From: Prado023 sp963706885 | GTDB lineage: Bacteria; Actinomycetota; Actinomycetes; S36-B12; CAIYMF01 | DNA: 64,000 nt | Reading direction: 5' to 3' | Assembly (NCBI GenBank): GCA_963706885.1 | Contig: CAVPNX010000031.1 | Span: forward strand, 232,085 to 296,084 | Shown: positions 52,100-59,220 of the stretch, piece by piece | How the letters are laid out: every line of letters starts with the position of its first letter | How positions within the stretch are numbered: position 1 is the stretch's first letter | Translations under genes and position numbers: made by a program | The notes under the pieces: generated by a model | Told to the model about the DNA's origin: nothing | Seen by the model: only the letters and a program-made list of their open reading frames with translations | The model's database searches: none

Positions 52100-52969
52100 T
52101 CAGGGGTTCCACTGGGCGGCGGACCGCGTGGCGAAGGCCTCGGCCGCTGCGCTCGTCAGGGTCTGCGCACGAGAGGCCCAGATCTGGGCCCCGGTGTCGT
52201 CGATCACCGCGTCGACCGGGTGCACGTCGCGCGTTGAGGACGTGAGGAAGATCTCCTCCGCCGCGCCCAGATCGCCCATGGGGGTCGGGCGTTGCTCGAC
52301 GTCGATGCCGGCATCGGCGCACCACTCGATCACCAACGCCCGGGTGATCCCGGCCAGGCAGCCGCCGGTCAGTGGCGCCGTGGTGATGCGACCGTCGATG
52401 ACCAGGAAGACGTTCGAGCCCGTGCCCTCGCACACCTCCCCCGCCAGGTTGCCCAGGAGTGCCTCACCGGCGCCCAGTGACTTCGCGCGGGCCAGGGCCA
52501 GGACGTTCTCGGCGTAGGACGTCGACTTCAGGCCGACCAGGGGGCTGCGCTCGTTGCGCGGCCAGGGCGACACGGCCAGGGTGGTCGCGGCCGGCCATGG
52601 CGTCGCCGGTGACGCCGCGACGACCAGCGTGTGCGCCCCGGAGATCCGATCGGAGCCCAGGGGACCTGCCCCCGACGTCAGAGTGATCCGCAGCCGCCCT
52701 CCTTCGGCCAGCTCGGCGTTGGCGGCGCACACGGCCAGAAGGGCATCGCGGATCTCGTCGCGGTCCGCCATCGGGATGCCCATCCCCGCTGCGGAGCGGG
52801 ACAGGCGCTCGATGTGCCGGTCCATCGCGAACGGCACAACCCCCACCGTGGCGTCGTTGACCGTCTTGAGCGTCTCGAACACGCCGTCGCCCACGGTGAA
52901 GCCGTGGTCCAGGACCGCGACCGCCGCCTCCTCCTGGGGCACCAGCCCACCTGCGACCCAGAACCTCAT
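52100..52969 (-). CDS. pabC: Aminotransferase class IV, probable aminodeoxychorismate lyase
   Basis: A 289-residue fold-type IV PLP enzyme: LDHGFTVGDGVFETLK, the PLP lysine in LKSTSYAENVLALARA, EVCEGTGSNVFLVIDGRI and LTGGCLAGITRALV. The family includes branched-chain and D-amino acid aminotransferases, but the position directly after pabB with a 4-bp ATGA overlap points to 4-amino-4-deoxychorismate lyase, which makes p-aminobenzoate for folate. ATG 52969 is chosen for this overlap; the frame extends upstream without support. Confidence 0.87.
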   Translation of the reverse strand: MRFWVAGGLVPQEEAAVAVLDHGFTVGDGVFETLKTVNDATVGVVPFAMDRHIERLSRSAAGMGIPMADRDEIRDALLAVCAANAELAEGGRLRITLTSGAGPLGSDRISGAHTLVVAASPATPWPAATTLAVSPWPRNERSPLVGLKSTSYAENVLALARAKSLGAGEALLGNLAGEVCEGTGSNVFLVIDGRITTAPLTGGCLAGITRALVIEWCADAGIDVEQRPTPMGDLGAAEEIFLTSSTRDVHPVDAVIDDTGAQIWASRAQTLTSAAAEAFATRSAAQWNP

Positions 52970-54003
52970 GTCACCTCCCGATCGCCGGCCACGGCCAGCA
53001 GCCTCGTGGCCTTCAGCACCGTCTCGCGCCATTCTGCCCGCGGATCGCTGTCCCAGGTGATGCCCGCGCCGGTGCCGAACGCGAGGACCGGACCCGTGAC
53101 GGTCTCCTCGCGCCAGAAGGTGCGGATCCCCACAGCCAGCTCGGCGGTGCCGGCGTCGGCGTCGACCCAGCCGAAGGCCCCGCAGTACGGGCCACGGGGG
53201 CCGGCCTCCAGTGCGCGGATGATGTCCAGCGCGGCGATCTTCGGTGCGCCGGTCACCGAGCCCGGGGGGAAGGTGGCCGCCAGGATCTGCGGCCAGGTGG
53301 TGCCCGGGCGCAGGTCACCGCCCACTGTGGAGACCAGGTGCACCAGCCCCGGGTGATCCTCGACGTCCAGCAGGCCCGGGACGGTGACCGTGCCCGTGCT
53401 GCACACCCGCCCGAGGTCGTTGCGGACCAGGTCGACGATCATCACGTTCTCCGCCTCGTCCTTGGCCTGCAGGTCGCTGGCCGTGATGCCGGTGCCCTTG
53501 ATCGGCCTCGACAGGAGGTGGTTCCCCTCACGCCGCAGGTAGAGCTCCGGTGAGGCGGAGGCAATATGGACGCCGTGGTCCGGCAGGCGCAGGGACCCGG
53601 AGTGCGGTGCGGGGTTGCCGGCCAGGAGCCGGCTGTGCAGGGCGATGATGTCCGATCCCGGGTCCACGCGGGTGCGCAGGATGCGGCAGATGTTGGCCTG
53701 GTACACCTCACCCCGGCTGATGTGCCCGCGGACGGCCTCGACTGCCGCCACGTACTGATCCTCGTCCAGCGACGACGACCAGGAGCCCGGGTCGACGGCC
53801 GCCCATGAACCGACCTCCGAGGCCCCCGGGCGGCGCCGCTCCCACGTGGCGAACCGGGCCAACGTGGGTCGACCCTCGAAGCTGATCGCGACCATCCACC
53901 GACCGGTCCGGTCCAGCACCGCTGGGTCGTCGCTGACCTCGACGAGGTCGGTGGCCGTCCAGTCCCCCACGACGGCAACCGGGACGTGGGAGGATCGGGG
54001 CAC
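52966..54003 (-). CDS. pabB: Aminodeoxychorismate synthase component I
   Basis: A 345-residue chorismate-binding enzyme. ISRGEVYQANICRIL, LSRPIKGTGI (the PIKGT motif with its catalytic Lys marks PabB rather than TrpE, which has PIAGT), ENVMIVDLVRNDLGRVC, FPPGSVTGAPKIAALD and YCGAFGWVD are all present. It aminates chorismate to aminodeoxychorismate. The short N-terminal domain is usual for actinobacterial PabB-like proteins; the glutamine amidotransferase subunit is not nearby. GTG 54003 is 6 nt behind TAGTCT. Confidence 0.92.
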   Translation of the reverse strand: MPRSSHVPVAVVGDWTATDLVEVSDDPAVLDRTGRWMVAISFEGRPTLARFATWERRRPGASEVGSWAAVDPGSWSSSLDEDQYVAAVEAVRGHISRGEVYQANICRILRTRVDPGSDIIALHSRLLAGNPAPHSGSLRLPDHGVHIASASPELYLRREGNHLLSRPIKGTGITASDLQAKDEAENVMIVDLVRNDLGRVCSTGTVTVPGLLDVEDHPGLVHLVSTVGGDLRPGTTWPQILAATFPPGSVTGAPKIAALDIIRALEAGPRGPYCGAFGWVDADAGTAELAVGIRTFWREETVTGPVLAFGTGAGITWDSDPRAEWRETVLKATRLLAVAGDREVT

Positions 54004-54009
54004 ACCGTG

Positions 54010-54015
54010 AGACTA
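54010..54015 (-). promoter_or_regulatory. -10 box for pabB-pabC (leaderless)
   Basis: TAGTCT on the minus strand ends 6 nt before the GTG at 54003. Confidence 0.5.
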
Positions 54016-54062
54016 GGAGCCTCGCGGCCCTGCTGTCTCACCCGTGCGACGAGGTTCCGATT

Positions 54063-54092
54063 TTGGTCGGCGCTGTGGCGATGGGCTATCCT
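54063..54092 (+). promoter_or_regulatory. Promoter of the tRNA-Gly-Cys-Val cluster
   Basis: TTGGTC at 54063-54068 and TATCCT at 54087-54092 are spaced by 18 nt and lie 22 nt before tRNA-Gly, matching the tRNA-Leu promoter at 9621-9651. Confidence 0.52.
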
Positions 54093-54114
54093 TCGGGGGT
54101 GCCCATGGGGCATT

Positions 54115-54187
54115 GCGGACGTAGCGCAGCTGGTAGCGCATCACCTTGCCAAGGTGAGGGTCGCGGGTTCGAATCCCGTCGTCCGCT
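54115..54187 (+). tRNA. tRNA-Gly (anticodon GCC)
   Basis: GCGGACG pairs with CGTCCGC; the anticodon arm TCACC-TTGCCAA-GGTGA gives GCC, reading GGC/GGU. The T-arm is GCGGGTTCGAATCCCGT. CCA is not encoded. First of three clustered tRNAs, 26 bp before tRNA-Cys. Confidence 0.97.
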
Positions 54188-54213
54188 CGCAAGGAGTCCG
54201 AACGAGGACTCAC

Positions 54214-54284
54214 GGTGGCGTGGCCGAGAGGCGAGGCAACGGCCTGCAAAGCCGTGTACACGGGTTCAAATCCCGTCGCCACCT
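54214..54284 (+). tRNA. tRNA-Cys (anticodon GCA)
   Basis: GGTGGCG pairs with CGCCACC; the anticodon arm ACGGC-CTGCAAA-GCCGT gives GCA. The D-arm is the short GGCCGAGAGGCGAGGC form of tRNA-Cys. 71 nt, CCA not encoded. 17 bp before tRNA-Val. Confidence 0.97.
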
Positions 54285-54301
54285 CGTAGGATGAGCAGCA
54301 C

Positions 54302-54377
54302 GGGCGATTGGCGCAGGGGCTAGCGCGCTTCCTTGACACGGAAGAGGTCACAGGTTCGATTCCTGTATCGCCCACCA
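54302..54377 (+). tRNA. tRNA-Val (anticodon GAC)
   Basis: GGGCGAT pairs with ATCGCCC; the anticodon arm CTTCC-TTGACAC-GGAAG gives GAC, reading GUC/GUU. The 3' CCA is encoded (54375-54377), unlike the two preceding tRNAs. Together with tRNA-Val(CAC) at 50.9 kb the window carries two of the valine isoacceptors. Confidence 0.97.
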
Positions 54378-54392
54378 GTATCAGTGCAGGTC

Positions 54393-54425
54393 AGAGGCCC
54401 TTTCCGGTCACCGGGGAGGGCCTCT
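54393..54425 (+). terminator. Terminator hairpin after the tRNA cluster
   Basis: AGAGGCCCT ... AGGGCCTCT, perfect 9-bp arms with a 15-nt loop, begins 16 nt after the last tRNA. Confidence 0.68.
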
Positions 54426-54474
54426 CTCGTCGATGTGTGAATGGATTCCCCACACGTACTCGCCGCCGTCGCCA

Positions 54475-54897
54475 CTACGAGGCTGCCACGCAGGCTGCCA
54501 CGAGCGCGTCCCAGTCGACGGTGTCGAGCTGGGCCTCCGCCACTGCCTGCGCCTTGGGGCGACCGTCCTGAACCGCCGACGACCACCGGGCGGCCATTGC
54601 TGCCACGTCACCGAGACGGCGGGCGGCACGGGGGTCGGGGCACGCGGTCCCCGCGGCCCGCACCAGGGGCGCGAAGTCCGAGTCGTTCACCGCCCGCGCC
54701 GCGAGCGCGCGTTCGATGAGGGCAGCGACGTCCTGCGGACCCGGCGGCAAGGGCTCTGGCGACTGGCCACGCCCGGGGTCGGAGGGGTCGGACGGCTCGG
54801 CGGAGGCGAGTGGTTCGCCCTCGCGGGCGGGTCCGCACCCCACGAGAAGCAGGCCAACGCACACGGGCGCGACCACAAGCCGCCAGCGCGATGCCAC
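54475..54897 (-). CDS. Small lipoprotein of unknown function
   Basis: A 140-residue exported protein. The signal peptide RWRLVVAPVCVGLLLVGCGP has a good lipobox (LLVGC), so the mature protein starts at a lipid-modified Cys. The rest is a Ser/Pro-rich linker (SAEPSDPSDPG) and a helical domain with two cysteines (GTACPDPRAA and AACVAAS at the end). I know no family. GTG 54897 is 6 nt behind CAGACT; the longer frame lacks a sensible N-terminus. It converges with the tRNA cluster. Confidence 0.65.
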   Translation of the reverse strand: MASRWRLVVAPVCVGLLLVGCGPAREGEPLASAEPSDPSDPGRGQSPEPLPPGPQDVAALIERALAARAVNDSDFAPLVRAAGTACPDPRAARRLGDVAAMAARWSSAVQDGRPKAQAVAEAQLDTVDWDALVAACVAAS

Positions 54898-55033
54898 CCC
54901 CCGAGTCTGCCGGGCCCGCGATGAAGTGGCCAGCGGAAGGTGCTCGGGGGGGCGGACCACAGTGGGACCAGCCGTGCCTGCACAGGTGTCACGGAGGTGT
55001 GCCCTCCCCGGAGGTCCGGTACCGTCGCACGGC

Positions 55034-55426
55034 ATGGCCCATGTGGATCCCGTCTCCGTCGCACGCCGGTTCCTTGCGGCCTACGCTGCCAAGGACCTCC
55101 GCGCCATCGAAGGCCAACTGGCCGAGGACGTTCTGCTGCGCGACTGGAACCTGGAGGTCCGGGGGCGCGACGCCTTCCTGGCCGAGACCCGGCGCAACTT
55201 CGACGACACGCGGTCCATCGCCATCGAGATCGTGCGACTGCACCCCACGCGCACCAGCGTGGCTGCCGAGCTGGTGATCACGGTCGACAGCCACATCCAC
55301 CTGCGCGTGGTCGACGTGTTCGACATCGATGGCGAGGGCCTCGTGTCGGCGGTGCGGTCCTACAAGGGGTTGGAGCCATCTGAGGATCGCGGTCCCCAGC
55401 CGTCCACGTCCCCACCAGTTGCCTGA
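55034..55426 (+). CDS. SnoaL/NTF2-like small protein
   Basis: A 130-residue protein with the cone-shaped NTF2-like pattern: VARRFLAAYAAKDLRAIEGQLAEDV, then LEVRGRDAFLAETRRNF and beta strands ending VVDVFDIDGEGLVSAVRSYKG. Such proteins bind small molecules or act as isomerases or hydrolases; the ligand is unknown. ATG 55034 is 8 nt behind TACCGT (55020-55025). It converges with the lipoprotein esterase gene, 14 bp between stops. Confidence 0.78.
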   Translation: MAHVDPVSVARRFLAAYAAKDLRAIEGQLAEDVLLRDWNLEVRGRDAFLAETRRNFDDTRSIAIEIVRLHPTRTSVAAELVITVDSHIHLRVVDVFDIDGEGLVSAVRSYKGLEPSEDRGPQPSTSPPVA

Positions 55427-55440
55427 GCCACCCCGCCGGG

Positions 55441-56337
55441 TCAGCCGCGTGGGGGCCGCCCCGCGGCCACCTCCGAGAGCCAGGCGATCACTGCCGGACC
55501 AGCGACGTCCGCCGAGTAGATCGTCTGGTGGGTTGCCCCGGAAACGACCTCGAGGGCCACGGGGATGCCCGCCCGACTCAGTGATGCCTCGAACGCCCGG
55601 GACTGGTCCATGGGGACGTCGTTGTCGCTGTCCCCGTGCAGGAGCAGGACCTGCAGGCCCTGGGCTGCCCCTCCGGCATCGACCAGCCCGACCGGGTCAC
55701 CGCGGCGCCACGCCTCGGGCTGCTCCTCGGGCGTGCCCCCGAAGAAGTCGACCAGGGCGAAGTCGAAGGCCGGTGCGTCGTACACGCCGGCCAGGCCGAT
55801 CAGCCCTGTGATCCCGGGAACGGGATACGGGCACTGGCCCGACAGCGCGCTGCCCTGCAACGCGGCCAGGGCGGCCAGATGCCCACCGGCTGAGTGCCCG
55901 AGCGCCACCAGCGGACCGGGGTCCAGCCCGGCTGCGCGGGCCTCCTGCAGGGCGAACCCGGTGGCACATACGACGTCCTGCACCGGCTCCGGGAAGACGG
56001 CCCCCTGCTCACCGGCACGGTACGTGGCGTTGACCGCGACGAACCCGGCGTCGGCCAGGTCCGCGGCCAGGGGGGCCAGTCCCGTGCGGTCGGCGGTCTG
56101 CCATCCCCCGCCCGGGACCAGCAGCACGATCGGGACGGGGCTCGATGGTGACTGCTCCTGCCGAGCGGGCAGGTACACGTCGGCCTCAACGCCCGGCAGG
56201 TACTCGCTGGTGGAGTCCGGGGCGCGGACCGTGGGGGACGCGCCCAGGGCCCCGATCGCGTCCGGGGTGGACGAGCAGCCAGCGGCGAGGACGACCGCCG
56301 TCGCGAGGAGTCCGAGCACGAACCGAGTCCGCGGCAT
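55441..56337 (-). CDS. Exported alpha/beta hydrolase (esterase-like) lipoprotein
   Basis: A 298-residue alpha/beta hydrolase with a lipoprotein signal (VLGLLATAVVLAAGCSS). The oxyanion motif is LLVPGGGWQ, the nucleophile elbow GHSAGGH, with the acid in LLHGDSDNDVP and the His in VVSGATHQTIY; these place it with BD-FAE/Est-type carboxylesterases. Lipid anchoring suggests action on the outside of the cell on an ester of unknown kind. ATG 56337 gives the signal peptide directly; the frame upstream to 56652 is antisense to nothing useful and overlaps arsM. Confidence 0.88.
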   Translation of the reverse strand: MPRTRFVLGLLATAVVLAAGCSSTPDAIGALGASPTVRAPDSTSEYLPGVEADVYLPARQEQSPSSPVPIVLLVPGGGWQTADRTGLAPLAADLADAGFVAVNATYRAGEQGAVFPEPVQDVVCATGFALQEARAAGLDPGPLVALGHSAGGHLAALAALQGSALSGQCPYPVPGITGLIGLAGVYDAPAFDFALVDFFGGTPEEQPEAWRRGDPVGLVDAGGAAQGLQVLLLHGDSDNDVPMDQSRAFEASLSRAGIPVALEVVSGATHQTIYSADVAGPAVIAWLSEVAAGRPPRG

Positions 56338-56413
56338 GACGCGTCCGGAACTCAGGGGAACCGAGCCTCGGGCCATCTCCCCCCCGTCTCCACCCCGGCC
56401 GGGAATGTCGACC

Positions 56414-57244
56414 TCAGGGCACCTCGGGCTTGCGGGCGCGGACGAAGGCCGAGGCGAAGGCCCCGTCGGCCAGGTCCGCGGTCGCAAGAGTGGCTCCGTC
56501 CGCGCCGAGGACGCAGCGGGCGTCGTCGGCCGTGTACACCCGCGTGGTCTCCACGCTCGCATCGACGAAGCCGGCCTGCGCCAACAGCCCGAGGAACTCC
56601 CGCTCCTCGAGGGCCCCGGCGAGGCATCCAGCCCATGCCTCCATCGATTCACGGACCCCCGCCGGCATGGTGCCGCGCACCACGATGTCGGAGACGGCGA
56701 ACCGGCCGCCCGGCCGCAGGACGCGGAAGGCCTCCCGCAGGACCTGGGCCTTGTCGGCGGCGAGGTTGATCACGCAGTTCGAGATGATGACATCGACGCT
56801 CGCCCCCGGCAGGGGGATGTCCTCGATGGTGCCCATGAGGAACTCGACGTTCGTGGCCCCGGACTGGGCCTTGTTCCGGTTGGCCAGCGCCAGCATCTCG
56901 TCGGTCATGTCCAGGCCATAGGCCCGCCCGGTCGGCCCGACCCGCTGAGCTGAGAGCAGGACGTCGATACCGCCCCCGGAGCCGAGGTCCAGGACCACCT
57001 CCCCCGGGTTCAGCTCGGCCAGGGCGGTCGGGTTCCCGCAGCCGAGTGACGCCAGGACCGCCTCGGCAGGCAGGTCGGCCACCTCGTGCGCCTCGTAGAG
57101 GTCTGCGCTGATCGGATCGTCGGACTGCCCACCGCAGCCGCCATCGCCGCAACAGGACGTGACCCCCTGGGTGGTGGCTCGGACCGCGGCGGCGGCGTAG
57201 TGGTCGCGAACGATCTGGTGGATCTGGTGGGTCTCGGTGCTCAT
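56414..57244 (-). CDS. arsM: Arsenite S-adenosylmethionine methyltransferase
   Basis: A 276-residue SAM-dependent methyltransferase of the ArsM/AS3MT type. An N-terminal Cys-rich segment CCGDGGCGG precedes motif I VVLDLGSGGGIDVLLS, LGCGNP and IISNCVINLAADK; further Cys residues in WAGCLAGAL and ARCVLGAD match those that bind As(III). It methylates arsenite to methylarsenicals, conferring resistance. A GGAGAA site precedes ATG 57244. It lies 72 bp after arsR in the same direction, but no arsenite pump or arsenate reductase gene is nearby. Confidence 0.93.
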   Translation of the reverse strand: MSTETHQIHQIVRDHYAAAAVRATTQGVTSCCGDGGCGGQSDDPISADLYEAHEVADLPAEAVLASLGCGNPTALAELNPGEVVLDLGSGGGIDVLLSAQRVGPTGRAYGLDMTDEMLALANRNKAQSGATNVEFLMGTIEDIPLPGASVDVIISNCVINLAADKAQVLREAFRVLRPGGRFAVSDIVVRGTMPAGVRESMEAWAGCLAGALEEREFLGLLAQAGFVDASVETTRVYTADDARCVLGADGATLATADLADGAFASAFVRARKPEVP

Positions 57245-57316
57245 CGGTTCTCCTGGCTTCCCGTGCTGTGGTCGGTGGGTTCTGGGTGGTCGGAACGAGG
57301 TGGTCGTCCACCGGGC

Positions 57317-57663
57317 TCACGTCTGCCCGGCGCAGCAGGCCCCGCTCGCACGGGTGGGCGACACGCTGGTCAGCTCCTCGATCGCCGCTGTGGCATGGAA
57401 CAGGCCCTCGGAGCTGATCGAGTAGTGCGCCCAGCGCCCGCTGCGTCGGACCTTGACCAATCCCGCGTCACGCAGCGCCTTCAGGTGGAACGAGAGCAGC
57501 GACTGCGCCATGCCGAGCTCCACCTGCAGGTCGCACACGCACAGCTCGCCGCCGCGCAGGGCGTCGAAGGATCCGCAGCCGGCGCTCGTCGGACAGCGCG
57601 TGGAACATCTGGGCGTGCGCGGCGAGGTCGGGGCTCGGTGGGACTGATCTGCAGGATCTCCAT
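57317..57663 (-). CDS. arsR: ArsR-family metalloregulator (two frameshifts here)
   Basis: Winged-helix repressor of about 115 residues. Read with two single bases removed, it runs MEILQISPTEPDLAAHAQMF...ELCVCDLQVELGMAQSLLSFHLKAL, with the As(III)/Sb(III)-binding motif ELCVCDL, the recognition helix and a C-terminal CC pair (SGACCAGQT). The extra bases are in the G4 run 57630-57633 and in AAGG at 57568-57571; 347 nt is 115 codons plus two. The regulator is presumably functional in the organism. It heads the arsR-arsM operon, with a dyad operator touching its start codon. Confidence 0.88.
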
Positions 57664-57665
57664 CA

Positions 57666-57691
57666 CATCAATGTAACAGGATCTGTTGATG
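57666..57691. promoter_or_regulatory. Probable ArsR operator
   Basis: CATCAA ... TTGATG form perfect outer arms (57666-57671 and 57686-57691), and AACAG-gat-CTGTT a nested inner dyad (57675-57687). It lies 3 bp before the arsR ATG, where an autorepressor would block transcription. The ATCAA/TTGAT arms are typical of ArsR/SmtB operators. Confidence 0.65.
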
Positions 57692-57760
57692 GATGATTCC
57701 CGCAGAGCCCGAGGGCCCACCGACCGGGCGACGCGGGCCGAGGGGGCGCGTCCGCCGTGC

Positions 57761-59092
57761 TCAGCCGCGCCCGGCACTCCAGTCGGCGATGTGTGGGGCC
57801 AGGACGTCAGCCAGGGTCGGCGAGCCGATCTCCCGCAGCATGTAGGACGCCCGCATCAGCGGCTGGTCGACAGTGATGATCCGCCCCAGATCCATCGGGG
57901 TGCCCGAGACGACCACGTCCACCGGGGTGGCCCGGATGGTGGCCTCGAGGTCGGCCAGCTGCTCGTCGCCGTAGCCCATCGCAGGCAGGATCGGACCCGT
58001 GGCCGGGTAGGTCTGGTAGGTGGTGGCGATCGAGCCCACGGCGTAGGGCTTCGGGTCCACGATCTCCGCGGCGCCGGCTGCCCGGGCGGCGACGGTGCCG
58101 GCGCCGAAGGGCATTCCCCCGTGGGTCAGGGTCGGGCCGTCCTCGATGACCAGGACACGCTTGCCGGCCAAGGACTCCCCCGACTCCAGGGTGACGGGCG
58201 AGTCCGCACGGATCACGACGGCGTCGGGCACCATGCGCCCGACCGCCTCCACCACTGCCTGCACATCGGCCGGGTCGGCGCTGTCGACCTTGTTGACCAC
58301 GACGACGTCGGCGATCCGCAGTGTCGTCTCGCCGGGGTGGTAGGACGACTCGTGGCCGGGCCGCAACGGGTCGACGACCGTGATCATCACGTCGGGTCGG
58401 ACGAACGGGAAGTCGTTGTTGCCCCCATCCCAGACGATGACATCAGCCTCCTGCTCGGCCGCGCGCAGGATCCCCTCGTAGTCCACGCCCGCGTACATCA
58501 CCATGCCCATCTCGACCGGGGCCTCGTACTCCTCGCGCTCCTCCACCGTCGGGTTGCTGGCGTCGATGTCGGCCAGGGTGGCGAACCGCTGGACACGCAT
58601 GGCCTCCAGGTCGCCGTAGGGCATCGGATGGCGGATGAGCGCGACCCGGAGCCCGGCATCGAGCAGCAACCGGCCGACCGCGCGGGTGGTCTGGCTCTTG
58701 CCGCAGCCGGTGCGCACGGCGCCGATCCCGACGACCGGCTTGGTGCTGCGAAGCATGGTCGCCGCGGGGCCGGCGAGCCGGAAGTCCGCGCCCGCGGCCA
58801 TCGCGATCGACGCGTGGTGCATCACATCCACGTGCGCGATGTCGGAGTAGGCGAAGACCACTTCGTCGACCTGCTCCGCGGCGATCAGCTCGACGAGCTG
58901 GGCCTCGGGCACGATCCTGATGCCCTCCGGATACAGCGGGCCGGCCAGCGACGGCGGGTACAGCCGGTCATCGATCCCAGGGATCTGGGCTGCGGTGAAC
59001 GCCACCACGCGGGAGGTGGCGTCGTCGCGGAAGACCGTCGCGAAGACATGGAAGTCCCGGCCACCTGCACCCATGATCACGATGTTGCGCAT
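57761..59092 (-). CDS. Cyclic 2,3-diphosphoglycerate synthetase-like P-loop protein
   Basis: A 444-residue protein of the COG2403 predicted GTPase/cDPGS family: an N-terminal Rossmann-like part (RNIVIMGAGGRDFHVF, RVVAFTAAQIPGIDDR), P-loop GIGAVRTGCGKSQTTR, IVWDGGNNDFPF, VVVNKVDSAD and MPFGAGTVAA. In the archaeon Methanothermus fervidus the enzyme forms cyclic 2,3-diphosphoglycerate with ATP; bacterial members are uncharacterised and may act on other phosphoesters. ATG 59092 has GAGAAT 7 nt upstream. Divergent from an APC permease across 128 bp. Confidence 0.83.
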   Translation of the reverse strand: MRNIVIMGAGGRDFHVFATVFRDDATSRVVAFTAAQIPGIDDRLYPPSLAGPLYPEGIRIVPEAQLVELIAAEQVDEVVFAYSDIAHVDVMHHASIAMAAGADFRLAGPAATMLRSTKPVVGIGAVRTGCGKSQTTRAVGRLLLDAGLRVALIRHPMPYGDLEAMRVQRFATLADIDASNPTVEEREEYEAPVEMGMVMYAGVDYEGILRAAEQEADVIVWDGGNNDFPFVRPDVMITVVDPLRPGHESSYHPGETTLRIADVVVVNKVDSADPADVQAVVEAVGRMVPDAVVIRADSPVTLESGESLAGKRVLVIEDGPTLTHGGMPFGAGTVAARAAGAAEIVDPKPYAVGSIATTYQTYPATGPILPAMGYGDEQLADLEATIRATPVDVVVSGTPMDLGRIITVDQPLMRASYMLREIGSPTLADVLAPHIADWSAGRG

Positions 59093-59220
59093 GGGGCGCA
59101 TTCTCCACCATGACGCGCGAGCGAGGGGACGCGGGTGGCCGGTCACTGGGCATCGGTACCTCCGGGGGTACTACCGTCCGCTGGGGCCCACGCGAGGGCC
59201 GGGACCAGGAGGGCTGCGCC

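Noticed and set aside
2567..57633. Programmed +1 ribosomal frameshifting as a common explanation
   Set aside because: Sites share no slippery motif, occur in unrelated genes that are single-frame in other organisms, and arsR and the aldo/keto reductase would need two events each.
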